The notes: generated by a model from the sequence alone, not told the origin. A stretch of DNA of 64,000 nt from Polyangium sp. y55x31 (GCF_029946505.1 NZ_JARZHG010000024.1:1-64000), one strand, 5' to 3'; shown: positions 1-9,269, numbered from the stretch's first letter. Made by a program: numbers and translations.

Positions 1-29
1 ATGATGCTGTCGCCCGAGAGACCACCGGT

Positions 30-62
30 AAGCCGTGTGCGGGAAATCCGCACGCACGGTTT
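30..62 (+). ncRNA. Group II intron domain V hairpin (3' end of an intron)
   Basis: The 33-nt stretch folds as a typical group II intron domain V. The lower helix pairs 30-37 with 55-62 and carries the AGC catalytic triad at 31-33. A 2-nt bulge (CG, 53-54) follows, then an upper helix 38-42/48-52 capped by a GAAA-type loop at 43-46. A small stem just downstream (67-71 with 77-83, bulged AA at 80-81) could be domain VI with its branch-point adenosine, which would end the intron near 84-86. The reverse transcriptase ORF normally lies in domain IV, upstream, outside this window. Whether the intron is complete or a remnant cannot be seen. Confidence 0.6.
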
Positions 63-123
63 GAACGGGAGTCTTGCTCAACCCAGGCGCGGATGTCCGC
101 GGAGGAAGAGATAGGATTTACCA

Positions 124-1023
124 ATGGGAGATGGACCGGCCCTGGCTCGTTGCTTCTCGTCTGCGTGGAAAGCCGCGCGGCCGGATGCTCCCGCGGATTG
201 GCTCGATCTGGATGCGGACTCCCTCGAGGCGGCGCTCGCCACCCTCCTCGCCGCGGCGCACGCGACCTGGGCCGAGGTGAAAATCGAGCCCGATGTATTC
301 ATTCCCTACCTCGCCGCGAGGATCGGCACCGATGTGCCATTGATTCGTGCGCTGTCGTCCCGCGCGTGCACGGATCTGTACCTCGCCTGCGCCTGCGCCC
401 GCGGCGACAGGGCGGCCCTCGCGACGTTCGACAAGGCCTTGCTGCGCGACGTCACCGCTGCGCTGTCGCGTATCGACCTCGGGAGCACCACGCTGGAGGA
501 CCTCAGGGACCGTATCCGGCATCGGATTCTCATTGGTGAGGGCGGCTCGCTCCCGCGGATCGCCGAATACGCCGGCCGCGGGGATCTACGCGGGTGGCTC
601 CGCGTCGTCGCCGTCCGGGAGGCGCTCGGCCTCTTGCGCAAACAGAAGCGGGAGGAGCGCGTCCACCTCGAGCTCGCCCAGCTCGACCCCGCGTCGGGGG
701 ATCCCGAGCTCGCCCGGATCGAGCGGCTTTACCACGAGGAGTTCAAGACCGCGTTCCGGGAAGCGCTGGCCTCGCTGTCCCCGCGTGAGCGCAACCTCCT
801 CCGCCAGCACTACCAGCAGGGCCTCGGCATCGATGAGCTCGGCGCGCTCTACGACATCCACCGCGCCACGGCCGCCCGCTGGCTCGCCCGCGCCCGCGAG
901 CGCCTCGCGTCGGGTACACGGCAGCGCATGCGCGAGCGCTTACAGGTCGAACGTGGCGAGCTGGACGACATTCTCCGCCTCATCCAGAGCCGGCTCGAGA
1001 TCACGCTGCGGTCGCAGGCCTAG
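124..1023 (+). CDS. Sigma-70-like RNA polymerase sigma factor
   Basis: A 299-residue protein whose C-terminal third reads as sigma region 4: SPRERNLLRQHYQQGLGIDE followed by a helix-turn-helix (ELGALYDIHRATAARWLARA, about residues 235-265). It should recruit core RNA polymerase to a promoter subset. The middle (about 95-210) is compatible with a diverged region 2; no clear -10 recognition motif was recognised. Residues 1-90 are Ala-rich and unassigned. The ATG at 124 is the best start in frame, although the purine-rich ribosome site (GGAGGAAGAG, near 99-108) is further away than usual. The gene begins about 40 bp after the predicted 3' end of a group II intron, so its 5' region may have been altered by intron insertion. 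This two-part layout resembles sigma-like proteins common in Polyangiales; the target genes are unknown. Confidence 0.75.
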   Translation: MGDGPALARCFSSAWKAARPDAPADWLDLDADSLEAALATLLAAAHATWAEVKIEPDVFIPYLAARIGTDVPLIRALSSRACTDLYLACACARGDRAALATFDKALLRDVTAALSRIDLGSTTLEDLRDRIRHRILIGEGGSLPRIAEYAGRGDLRGWLRVVAVREALGLLRKQKREERVHLELAQLDPASGDPELARIERLYHEEFKTAFREALASLSPRERNLLRQHYQQGLGIDELGALYDIHRATAARWLARARERLASGTRQRMRERLQVERGELDDILRLIQSRLEITLRSQA

Positions 1024-1152
1024 GTCGCGGAGCCGGGATCGAGATTCCCGAAAAAAAATGCGACCCCGGGACGTGACGAGCATCCCCGGGATACGGGGCC
1101 CGCGCCCGACGACGCGCCGTCGGGCAGCATGCTGACGTTCGGAGCTGTGAAC

Positions 1153-1953
1153 ATGAACACGAAAGCCTTCTCTCTTGTGCTCGCTTTGTCCCTCTCGCTG
1201 GCTGCGTGCAGCAATGTGCGACAAACGACGCCCCTCGCCTACGCGGGCGAGGACGGGCGTTCCACGGTGGCGTCCCTCGAGGTCGCGATTCAAAAGCGAG
1301 GTTATCGCCCCGTCTGCAAAGAGCGCGAGTTCTGCAAGTTCCAGTACGGCCAGGAGGTCTGGGTCCATTTCAAGACGGGAGCGGGCAAGGTCGTGATGGC
1401 CGTCGACGTGGTCGATGGCAAGAAGATGCCTGCCGACAAGCGAAAGGCGCTGACGGACGAGGCGACGGCCGTCGGGGAGGCGATCTGGCGCGAGGCGAGC
1501 GAGGACGCGATCCAACGCGAAAAGGTCGCGGCGGAAAAGGAGAGGGCCGAGGCCGCAGCGCGCGCGGAGGCGGAGCGGAGGGAAGCGGAGCGCGAAGCCG
1601 CCCAGGCCAAGGCCTCCGGGAACGGGGGCTCGAGCAGCGGCGGCGGGCTCGGCGGATTTCTCGACGCGGCCACGGGCGTCCTCGGGGGCATCCAGGTCAA
1701 CACGGGGCCCGGGCAGGGCAATGGCTCGGGGGGCGGGCAGGGCAATGCCTCGGCGCATTGCTGCGTGAACGGCTCCTATTACCAGTGCCCCTCGGTCGCG
1801 GCGGTGAACAAATGCGCCGGCGAGTCCGCCGCGTGCCTCTCGCGCTGCATGTCGAGCAGCGACATGAGCTGCGGCGAGCGCTGCATGAAGGAGCACCCGC
1901 CGGATCCCTCCGATTGCCAGAGGCAGTCCGACAAAGACGGCCAGTGCAGGTAA
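1153..1953 (+). CDS. Coiled-coil lipoprotein with cysteine-rich C-terminus
   Basis: A 266-residue predicted lipoprotein. The N-terminus MNTKAFSLVLALSLSLAAC is a signal peptide with lipobox LAAC, so the mature protein should be lipid-anchored outside the inner membrane. A globular part (about 25-115) is followed by a Glu/Ala/Arg-rich coiled coil (about 115-155), a Gly/Ser spacer, and a C-terminal segment with about ten cysteines that is probably disulfide-bonded. I chose the ATG at 1153 over the one at 1129 because the signal peptide starts there and GGAG sits 8 nt upstream. It lies 129 bp after the sigma factor on the same strand and could be co-transcribed with it. No family was recognised. 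Confidence 0.75.
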   Translation: MNTKAFSLVLALSLSLAACSNVRQTTPLAYAGEDGRSTVASLEVAIQKRGYRPVCKEREFCKFQYGQEVWVHFKTGAGKVVMAVDVVDGKKMPADKRKALTDEATAVGEAIWREASEDAIQREKVAAEKERAEAAARAEAERREAEREAAQAKASGNGGSSSGGGLGGFLDAATGVLGGIQVNTGPGQGNGSGGGQGNASAHCCVNGSYYQCPSVAAVNKCAGESAACLSRCMSSSDMSCGERCMKEHPPDPSDCQRQSDKDGQCR

Positions 1954-2076
1954 ATCCGGCCCGGGTCGTTCCTGGAAGGGCCTCCGACGCCTCACGGTGA
2001 ACAGAGCCACGCGCCGCTCGCCGCTCGCGTCCCCGCGCAGGCTGGGCGAACATGGCGGCCGAGGCGCGGTTCACGC

Positions 2077-4824
2077 ATGTCGGATGCCATGAAATCCAAG
2101 GCGCCCACGAACGTGTACGAGGGCCCGTCCTCGTTCGTGGGCCGCGCCTTTTCCCTCGCGACGATCCTCGCCCGGTTCGACGAGGGCGCGCGGCTCGTGA
2201 CGATCGTCGCGCCCGGGGGCATGGGCAAGACGCGCGTGGCGACACGATTCGCCACGCTCCACGGCGCAGCCTACGCGGCGCACGGAGGCGGCGTCTGGTT
2301 TTGCGACCTGACCGATGCCGGCGACGTGGCCGCGATGTGCCGCGCCGTGGCATCGGTCCTCGGCGTGGCGCTCGAACGGACGACCGAGGAGAGCGCCGTG
2401 GTGGCGGCGCTGGGGCAGGCGATCGCGCGGAAGAACCGCGTGCTCTTGGTGCTCGACAACGTGGAGCACATCGCGACCGCGGCCGCCGGGGTGGTGGCCG
2501 CGTGGATGAAGGTCGCGCCGCACGCGCGCATCCTGGTGACGTCGCGCGCCGTGCTCGGCATCGCGGGCGAGCACCTCGTGCCGCTCGAGCCGCTTCGGGT
2601 GCCGGAGCCCGGCGCGAGCCGCGAGGAGCTCTTCGCGACGGAAGGCGTGGCCCTGTTCATGAGCCGCGCGCGGGAGGTGCGGCCCGATTTCGAGGTCGGG
2701 CCGGGTGAGCTCGCGGCGCTCGGGGACGTCGTCCGCGCGACGGACGGGATCCCGCTCGCGATCGAGCTCTCCGCGGCGCGCGTGCGGCTCCTCGGGCTCG
2801 GACAGATCCGGAGTCGCCTCGCCGAGCCGCTCGATTTCTTGGTCCGGCGCGAGGACCGCGGGCGGCATTCGTCGATGCGGCGCGCGATCCTGGACTCGCT
2901 CGTGCAGCTCGACGAGACCGAGCGCGCGTGCTTCGCGGCGTCATCGGTGTTTCGCGGGGGGTTCACGCTGGAGGCGGCGGAGAGCGTGCTCGCACGGCCG
3001 GGCGCGGACGTCCTGTCGGTGCTGGAGGGGCTCGTCGCGCGCTCACTCGTGCGGATGCGCGCGGAGGGCGACGAGGCGCGCTTCTCGCTTTTCGAGGCGA
3101 TCCACGAGCTCGCCGCGGAGGAGCTGCAAAAGCGGCCGGGAGAGCTCGACCGTGCGGCGAACCGGCACACGCGCTGGTTTTCGCGGTTCGGCCGCGCGCT
3201 CGCCGAGGAGGCGGCGTTCGGCGGCGCCGCGCGGGAAAAGCTCGGCCGCGAGATGGACAACATGGTGGCGGCGCACGCGCGCGCGCTCGCCGATGCCGAA
3301 CGTGCGCCGGACGGGGACGGCGCGGAGCTCGCGCTCGGGCTCGCGCTCGCGCTCGAACCCGTCGTCGTGCCACGAGGGCTGTTCGAGCTGCGGCTCGTCT
3401 TGCTCGACCGAGCCATCCAAGCTGCGCAGGCGACCGTGGCCGGGACGAGCCTGCCGGATTTCGCGGCCGCCCTCGTCGCGCGGGGCGGCGCTCGGCGCGA
3501 GCTCGGTGACCCGAAGGCCGCGGCCTCTGACCTGGAAGCCGGCCTCGCGCTCGCTCGCGCGCGCGGCGATGCGGCGCTCGAGGCGCTCGCGTGCATGCAC
3601 CTCGGGGAGATCGTCGAGACGCTCGGCCGTACGGTGGAGGCGCGAGCGCATTTCGTGCGAGGGCTCGCTTGCCTCGGGGGTGCGGCCGGCGGCCGGTCTC
3701 GGCGCGTACGCGAGGCCGAGATCCGGGCCTGCCTCGGGCACGCACTCCGCCGTGAGGGCGAGCTCGCGGCGGCCGAACGCGAGGCGAAGCGCGCGCTCGC
3801 GCTCTACCGCGAGGCCGACGGCGAGGATCGGCTGCCGCGGGTGCTCTACGAGACGGGGGTCATCGCCCTCTTTCGGGAGAGCTACGCCGAGGCGACCGCG
3901 TGTTTCGACGAGGCGCTCGTGATCGTGCGGCGTATTGGCGACAAACACGCCGAGGGCGCGCTCCTCAGCGCGCAGGGCATCCTTTTTCAGGAACGGGGAA
4001 AGCTCGACGAGGCGCTCGCGTGCCATGCGCGCGCAGTGCGGTTGTTCCACGAAATCGGGAGCCGTCATCGCGAGGGCAGCGCGCTCTACTACCTCGGCGG
4101 GGCCTTCCTCGAGCGAGGTTCGCCGGGCGAAGCGACGAAGCTCCTTTCGCGCTCGTTCGAGCTCATGGGCGCGGCCGGCTTCCAGAGGTACGAGGCGCTG
4201 ATCGCCGGTTGCCTCGCGTCGGTATGGTCCGACGAAGGGGATCCCGAGGCCTCCGCCGAATGGCTCGCGAAGGCGCAACGCGCGGCCGCTGCGTGTGAAA
4301 GCGAGCCGGCGCTCCAGGCGACCGTCGCGATCCACGAAGCCCACGTCGCGCTGGCGAACGCGAGCGAACCCGAGCGGGCGCGGCTCCTCGACGAAGCGCG
4401 CGCGCTCGCGCTCGGGCGCTCGAACGACGACGTGCGTTTCGCCTTGCGGATCCTGCTCGCGGCCGGCCGGCGTGGGCTCGCGGCGCCCGCGGAGGCGCTG
4501 GTGATCTCCGACGAAGGGGCAAGGTTTCGGCTTCCGGGTGCCCGCGCGTCCGTGGACCTGTCGCGCCGCGCGCCGCTGCGCCGCATCCTGCTCGCCCTGG
4601 CGAAGTTACGGGCGTCCGCCCCGGGGCAGACGTTGCCTCTCGACGAGATCATCCGTGCCGGATGGCCTGGGGAACGGATCGGCGTGGACGCCGCGGCGAA
4701 CCGCGTGCGCGTGGCGCTCGCGACCCTGCGCAAGCTCGGGCTGCGCGAGGTCCTGATGACGGGCCAGGGCGGATACCTCCTCGACCCCGCGACGGCCGTC
4801 TATCTCCCGCCTCCGGGCCTTTGA
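2077..4824 (+). CDS. STAND-type ATPase regulator with TPR repeats and C-terminal winged helix
   Basis: A 915-residue cytoplasmic regulator. An NB-ARC/AAA domain fills about residues 15-330, with Walker A APGGMGKT (45-52) and Walker B LLVLDNVE (about 123-130). The middle (about 370-800) is helical with TPR-like repeats, including ALAREGD/ALYREADGE-type pairs, and is a likely partner or ligand platform. The last about 100 residues read as an OmpR/PhoB-type winged helix (LPLDEIIRAGWPGE, ANRVRVALATLRKLG, GQGGYLLD). By family behaviour it would switch on nucleotide binding and activate transcription. Having the DNA-binding domain at the C-terminus is the reverse of SARP/AfsR proteins. No Shine-Dalgarno is evident; an alternative ATG lies at 2089. 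Targets are unknown; the TPR/lipoprotein pair downstream is a plausible neighbour but not proven. Confidence 0.8.
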   Translation: MSDAMKSKAPTNVYEGPSSFVGRAFSLATILARFDEGARLVTIVAPGGMGKTRVATRFATLHGAAYAAHGGGVWFCDLTDAGDVAAMCRAVASVLGVALERTTEESAVVAALGQAIARKNRVLLVLDNVEHIATAAAGVVAAWMKVAPHARILVTSRAVLGIAGEHLVPLEPLRVPEPGASREELFATEGVALFMSRAREVRPDFEVGPGELAALGDVVRATDGIPLAIELSAARVRLLGLGQIRSRLAEPLDFLVRREDRGRHSSMRRAILDSLVQLDETERACFAASSVFRGGFTLEAAESVLARPGADVLSVLEGLVARSLVRMRAEGDEARFSLFEAIHELAAEELQKRPGELDRAANRHTRWFSRFGRALAEEAAFGGAAREKLGREMDNMVAAHARALADAERAPDGDGAELALGLALALEPVVVPRGLFELRLVLLDRAIQAAQATVAGTSLPDFAAALVARGGARRELGDPKAAASDLEAGLALARARGDAALEALACMHLGEIVETLGRTVEARAHFVRGLACLGGAAGGRSRRVREAEIRACLGHALRREGELAAAEREAKRALALYREADGEDRLPRVLYETGVIALFRESYAEATACFDEALVIVRRIGDKHAEGALLSAQGILFQERGKLDEALACHARAVRLFHEIGSRHREGSALYYLGGAFLERGSPGEATKLLSRSFELMGAAGFQRYEALIAGCLASVWSDEGDPEASAEWLAKAQRAAAACESEPALQATVAIHEAHVALANASEPERARLLDEARALALGRSNDDVRFALRILLAAGRRGLAAPAEALVISDEGARFRLPGARASVDLSRRAPLRRILLALAKLRASAPGQTLPLDEIIRAGWPGERIGVDAAANRVRVALATLRKLGLREVLMTGQGGYLLDPATAVYLPPPGL

Positions 4825-5009
4825 CGAGGCGGCGCCGTGGGGGCGATGCGCTCGCGCGAGTTCGCATTCTGGAAGAGAGGCGCGAGCCGCGTTTTTCATC
4901 GATATTTCGGGTCGGGTCGTGACACGCCGGTGGCATGATCGGCGTTGATGTTCGCATTTGCCTCCGCCCGCCCGAGGCGATGGTGCCGAGCGCTACGCTC
5001 CGGCGGCGC

Positions 5010-6029
5010 ATGAACACATCCAACGCCTTGCGGCGCGGGTTTGTCGGGGGCGTCGCCGCCGCGCTCCTGTTCTCCGCGCTCGCATCTTCCCCCGTGGCAG
5101 CCGAAGAGGACCCGAAGGCTCGGGCGCAAAAGCTGTTTTTCGAGGGGCTCACGGACATCCAGGCGGGCAACAAGCAGGCCGGGTGTACCAAGCTGCGCGA
5201 GAGCCTTTCCTTGTTCGCGACGCCAAACACGTTGTTCAACGTGGCGCGTTGCGACGAGGAAGAAGGGCGGATCGCGGCCGCGCAGGAGTACTGGCAGCGG
5301 GGGCTCTCGCTGATCGACGCCAAGGATCCGCGGGCGAAGGTCGCGAAGGAGCGGATCGACGCGCTCGACGCGCGGGTCCCGCGGCTGCGGGTGATCTTGC
5401 CGGTGGGGCAGGCCATCGGCACCCTTTCGCTCGACGGGACGGAGCTCGCGCCGAGCAGGCTGGAGGCGCCGCTGCGCGTGGAGCCGGGCAAGCACGTGAT
5501 CGTGGTGCGCGCGCCGGGGCGGGAGGACAAGCGCTACGAGGTCGATCTCGCCGAGAAGGAGCGGACGGAGGTGGTCGCCGGGCCGGGGCCGGAGGTGGTC
5601 CCGGTCGAGGCGCCCAAGCCCCCTCCGCTGGCGAGCGGCAGCGCCGAGGCCCCACCGCCGCCGGCGCCGGCGAGCGGACGGAGGACGGCGGGGTTCGTCG
5701 TGGGCGGGGTCGGCCTCGCGGGCATCGTGGCGGCGGGGATCACCGGGGGCATGCTCGTCGCGCGTGACGGGCAGATCACGAAGGATTGCAACGACGACGG
5801 TGTCTGCAGGAAGGGGAGCGAGGGCTACACGTTGTCTCAGAACAGCGGGCCGCTCCTCGTGGGGAATACCGTTGCGTGGGGGGTGGGGATCGCGGGAATC
5901 GCAGCGGGGCTCGTGCTCGTGCTCACGGCGCCGTCGGGGAAGGCGGGCGACGCGCAGGGGCGGGAGGCTTCGATCGCGCCGCTCGCCGTGCCGGGCGGCG
6001 GAGGCTTGTGCATTTCGGGGAGGTTCTGA
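5010..6029 (+). CDS. TPR/PEGA-like envelope protein with two C-terminal membrane helices
   Basis: A 339-residue exported protein. A signal peptide (residues 1-32, cleavage near VAAEED) precedes TPR-like helices (ARAQKLFFEGLTDIQAGNKQ, about 38-115), a PEGA-like beta segment (GTLSLDGTELAPSRLEAPLR, about 130-180), a Pro/Ala linker and two hydrophobic helices (AGFVVGGVGLAGIVAAGI and the segment starting NTVAWGVGIAGIAAGL). I chose the ATG at 5010 because the upstream ATG at 4935 would add 25 residues ahead of the signal peptide. Its stop overlaps the next start (TGATG), so the two products are probably made together. A paralogue with the same plan lies at 22415-23455. The family is common in myxobacteria; its biochemical role is unknown. 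Confidence 0.7.
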   Translation: MNTSNALRRGFVGGVAAALLFSALASSPVAAEEDPKARAQKLFFEGLTDIQAGNKQAGCTKLRESLSLFATPNTLFNVARCDEEEGRIAAAQEYWQRGLSLIDAKDPRAKVAKERIDALDARVPRLRVILPVGQAIGTLSLDGTELAPSRLEAPLRVEPGKHVIVVRAPGREDKRYEVDLAEKERTEVVAGPGPEVVPVEAPKPPPLASGSAEAPPPPAPASGRRTAGFVVGGVGLAGIVAAGITGGMLVARDGQITKDCNDDGVCRKGSEGYTLSQNSGPLLVGNTVAWGVGIAGIAAGLVLVLTAPSGKAGDAQGREASIAPLAVPGGGGLCISGRF

Positions 6030-7702
6030 TGCGGTTCATCTCTGCATTCGCGGTGGCCGCAGGCCTCGTCGCGTTCGGCGGCTGCGCGCTGATATACGAT
6101 TACAGCGATTTCCACGAGGACGACACGCCCGGGCAAGGCGGAACCGGGGGAGACGGGGGAACCGGGGGCGTCGGCGGGTCCGGGGGCGCGGCGGGCTCCG
6201 GCCCGTGTGAGCAGGGGTTGATCGAGAGCTGTTTCTCCGGGCCTCCGGGCGCGCAGAACGTGGAGCCCTGCAAGGCGGGAATGCGGACCTGCCTCCCGGA
6301 CGGCATTTGGGGGGCTTGCGAGGGCGAGATCCTGCCCGGCGTCGAAATCTGCCGCACGGACTACAGCGAGAGCTGCAAAGCCGCCACGTGTCCGGGGGCC
6401 GCATGGAGCCGGCGGTTTGGGGACGGCAAGGATCAGGAGGTGCTCGCGGCCGCGGTCGACGCCAATGGGAGCGTCATTCTGGCTGGGCGATATCAAGGCG
6501 TCCTCGCGCTGAATGCGTCCGACGCGCTCACGGTCGGTCCGTCACCCGAGGAGACGACGGACGACGCCTTCGTGGCCATGTTGTCTCCGACCGGGAGTCC
6601 CACGTGGATTCAGCGGTTCGGCACTCTTGGAAAGCAGCCTCGGCGGGCGGTCGCGGTGGCGTCGGGCGGGAAAAACCACGTGATTGCCACGGGGTATTAC
6701 ACCACCGCTCAGGGGGATCGGGACGCCTTCCTGGCCTGGGGTACCGGGTCGACGGCGAACGTCACGCCGTTCGCCGCGACCGGGGACGAAGAGCCCGTGG
6801 CGGTGGCCGTCGACGCGCAAGGTTATGCCTACCTGACCGGCACGGTCCGAGGGACGGGGACCTTTCCCTGCGACGCCGGGGGGTCGCTCGCGTACAACGC
6901 CGCTGACGACGATCTCTTCGTCGTGAGCTACGACACGAGCATCAGCCAATGCAGGTGGGTCGAGGTTTTTCCTGGTGGAATCCACAAGCCTCGCGCCATG
7001 ACCATCGACAGCGGGGGGAACGTGTACGTGACGGGCAGCTACACCGGCACCATGAACGTCCCCGGGTTGGTGGTCCCCGATGCCGGCGCGACGGCCCGCG
7101 CGTTCGTCCTGAAGATTGACGGCACGCCGAACGGAAGATGGATTCGCACGTTCGGCGACGGAGACGCCGGCGAGGCAGAGGGCGCCGCGGTGGCCGTGGA
7201 TGCCTCCGCCATCGACGGCAAGGTGTTCGTGACCGGCACGATGAGCGGCATGGTCGACTTCGACAAGCAGACCTTCACGGCAACGGGCAAGGACACCTTC
7301 GTCCTCGCGCTCGACAAGGCGAGCGGCAATACCATGTGGAGCACGCAGCTCTCGGGGAATCAGGATCAGCTCGCGACCAGCCTCGCGCTCACGGCGGACG
7401 GCGGCGTTCTGGCCGCGGGCCATTTCTCCGGGACGATGCAGGTCCGTTCCGGCGCCGATATCACGAGCAACGACAACGACATTTTTCTGATCCGGCTCTC
7501 CCCGGACGGCGTACCTTCCTGGGCCCATCAATTCGGCGGCACGGGCGAACCCCTCATGCCCCGTTCGGTCTGCGTGGCGACCGGCGCTTCCGGGGCGGTC
7601 CTGGCAGGTGGCTGGATCAACCCGCTCGAGTTCCCGCCCATCGGGACCCAGGCTCCCAGCGGCGCGCTCGACGTTTTCGTTACCTGGTTTCCGAAGCCTT
7701 GA
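6029..7702 (+). CDS. Gly-spacer lipoprotein with SBBP-type beta-propeller repeats
   Basis: A 557-residue predicted surface lipoprotein. The lipobox ends at AFGGC (residue 19). A Gly/Thr-rich spacer (GGTGGDGGTGGVGGSGG) and a short cysteine-containing segment (about 55-130) follow. The rest is a repeated beta structure with motifs such as AVAVDAQGYAYLTGT, AMTIDSGGNVYVTGSYTGT and LALTADGGVLAAGHFSGT, typical of SBBP/NHL-like propeller blades. Such proteins are usually extracellular scaffolds; no catalytic site was seen. The ATG overlaps the stop of the TPR gene by one base. The stop codon at 7700-7702 directly abuts the stop of the convergent TetR gene. The same TPR-then-Gly-lipoprotein order recurs at 22.4-24.2 kb. 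Confidence 0.75.
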   Translation: MRFISAFAVAAGLVAFGGCALIYDYSDFHEDDTPGQGGTGGDGGTGGVGGSGGAAGSGPCEQGLIESCFSGPPGAQNVEPCKAGMRTCLPDGIWGACEGEILPGVEICRTDYSESCKAATCPGAAWSRRFGDGKDQEVLAAAVDANGSVILAGRYQGVLALNASDALTVGPSPEETTDDAFVAMLSPTGSPTWIQRFGTLGKQPRRAVAVASGGKNHVIATGYYTTAQGDRDAFLAWGTGSTANVTPFAATGDEEPVAVAVDAQGYAYLTGTVRGTGTFPCDAGGSLAYNAADDDLFVVSYDTSISQCRWVEVFPGGIHKPRAMTIDSGGNVYVTGSYTGTMNVPGLVVPDAGATARAFVLKIDGTPNGRWIRTFGDGDAGEAEGAAVAVDASAIDGKVFVTGTMSGMVDFDKQTFTATGKDTFVLALDKASGNTMWSTQLSGNQDQLATSLALTADGGVLAAGHFSGTMQVRSGADITSNDNDIFLIRLSPDGVPSWAHQFGGTGEPLMPRSVCVATGASGAVLAGGWINPLEFPPIGTQAPSGALDVFVTWFPKP

Positions 7703-8371
7703 TCAGCCGGGCGTAACGGGGGCCGCGTGCTCGGCGACGTGCCGTGCCCGCAGGCGCCCGAGGTAGCCCAGGATCAGGTCGGTGATGTCTGCGGTGAGCC
7801 GGAGGTCTCGCAGCTCGTCCGGCCGCTGGGTCAGGGCGTCCATGAGAAGGGCGCGGACGAGGAAGACGAGGCGCGCGGCAGCCCGGGCGGCTTCGTCCAC
7901 GGGAAGCTCGGGCGCGACGCGGTGGACGAGCTCCCGGGCGCGCTCGTCGAGCATTTGCCATGCCTCGTCGTTCGCATCGAGATCGCCGAAACGGAGCACC
8001 TGCAACGCGATCACCTGCCACCGATCGAGATCGACGGTATGCGCGGCGACGAGGCCCGTGGCGAAGCGGCGGACCATTTCTTCGGGGCACGTGGCGCAGA
8101 ATGCATCACGCATCTTCTCGTCGACACGCGCGAGCATCTCCCGCACGTGGGAATCGATCAGCGCGCGAACGATGGCGTCACGATTGGGAAAGTACTGGTA
8201 AAGCGACCCGACGCTCGCCCCTGCAATCTCGGCGACGCGGCGGGTCGTCAATGCCTCTTCGCGGCCGAGCTTCAAGATGCGGACCGCAGCCTCGATCACC
8301 GCGCTGACGAGCGCCTGCGAGCGGCGCTGCTGTGGCAACTTCCTCGGCGAAACGGCGGATCGATCAGGCAT
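7703..8371 (-). CDS. TetR/AcrR-family transcriptional regulator
   Basis: A 222-residue protein. The N-terminal helix-turn-helix (LTTRRVAEIAGASVGSLYQY, about 42-61) has the family hallmark SVGSLYQYFPNRDAI. The C-terminal about 140 residues are all-helical and would form the ligand-binding and dimerisation domain. Proteins of this family repress nearby genes until a small ligand binds. On the minus strand it lies 70 bp after the Cys-rich lipoprotein gene (8442-9101), so the two may share a transcript. No clear operator was found beside it. Its stop abuts that of the convergent lipoprotein gene, making a TGATCA junction at 7700-7705. Confidence 0.9.
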   Translation of the reverse strand: MPDRSAVSPRKLPQQRRSQALVSAVIEAAVRILKLGREEALTTRRVAEIAGASVGSLYQYFPNRDAIVRALIDSHVREMLARVDEKMRDAFCATCPEEMVRRFATGLVAAHTVDLDRWQVIALQVLRFGDLDANDEAWQMLDERARELVHRVAPELPVDEAARAAARLVFLVRALLMDALTQRPDELRDLRLTADITDLILGYLGRLRARHVAEHAAPVTPG

Positions 8372-8441
8372 CTCGCCGAGAAACGCTAACCCGCACGTTG
8401 CATCGCGTCAAGTTCGTCCGCTGCGGCCTTGGGTGCCCGTC

Positions 8442-9101
8442 TCACGGCGACTGCCCGATGGGCACGATCACGACGCCGTTCGGCGCCGGCAGCTCGAAAT
8501 TCATCGTCACCTCGTACGAGGGGGTGCCCACCTGCGCGTCCATGTCGGAGGCATACACCGGCACCCGGATTCGATATCGCCCCGCCCGCGCCACGTGCGG
8601 TTCGTGGCAGGAGCACCCATCGTCGGTCATTCCGAAGGTATACCGCTTCCCGGACCAGGTATCCGTGGCCTGCGCGCCGATGTCGACCGGCACGCTGGCC
8701 ATCAGGCAGGCTCCGCAGGTGAGGCAACCGTCGGTGCTGCTGCTGCACGCCTGGGTGCACCCGGCGTAGATGGGCACCGACGACGAATAACCATCCTCGC
8801 ACGATTCAATCGTGTACTGCAGGAAGCAATCCTCGCGCAGGAAGGCCGGAAATGCCCCGCCGTTCTCGAACTGGAACGTCACCTCGTACGGCCCGCTCTC
8901 CGACGTCTCGACCACGCACTCCGGCGGGATCACGCCTCCCTCGCCGCCGCTCCCTCCCGTCCCGCCGCCGGTGCCCCCGGTGCCGCCGGACCCACCGGAA
9001 CCGCCGGAGCCGCCGGATCCATCCTGGTTCACCGTGCTCCCGCACGCCGCCAAAAGCACGAGCCCCGACGCCATTGCACCACGCATCCACCACGATATCA
9101 C
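8442..9101 (-). CDS. Gly-spacer, cysteine-rich lipoprotein
   Basis: A 219-residue predicted lipoprotein of unknown function. A strong Shine-Dalgarno (AAGGAGG) lies 6 nt before a GTG at 9101, which I take as the start; an ATG upstream at 9203 would put about 34 charged residues ahead of the signal peptide. The lipobox is LLAAC, followed by a Gly/Ser/Thr spacer and a beta-rich domain with about ten cysteines, including a cluster (AGCTQACSSSTDGCLTCGAC, about 125-145) and GCSCHEP. These are likely disulfides or a metal site. It sits between the histidine kinase gene (168 bp upstream) and the TetR gene (70 bp downstream), all on the minus strand. No family was recognised. Confidence 0.7.
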   Translation of the reverse strand: MISWWMRGAMASGLVLLAACGSTVNQDGSGGSGGSGGSGGTGGTGGGTGGSGGEGGVIPPECVVETSESGPYEVTFQFENGGAFPAFLREDCFLQYTIESCEDGYSSSVPIYAGCTQACSSSTDGCLTCGACLMASVPVDIGAQATDTWSGKRYTFGMTDDGCSCHEPHVARAGRYRIRVPVYASDMDAQVGTPSYEVTMNFELPAPNGVVIVPIGQSP

Positions 9102-9269
9102 GTTGCGCCTCCTTGGACCGAGGACGGGCATGGGCTCGACCTCTCCGTCGGCCTGCATGGCAATCTCGGCGCCCATCACGAAACCCCGACGATCCCCGCG
9201 CACCAGTGGCCGGCCGCCAGGTCGAACGGTGTCGAAAGTGTGCCAGCCTGAGCCGTCTTCCTGGTGTCT

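Noticed and set aside
1032-1058. Small hairpin followed by eight A residues after the sigma factor gene
   Set aside because: For the plus strand the run is A, not T, so it is not an intrinsic terminator for that gene. No minus-strand gene ends there.
4926-4950. TGGCAT...TTGAT resembling a sigma-54 promoter before the TPR gene
   Set aside because: The required GC of the -12 element is missing at the right spacing.
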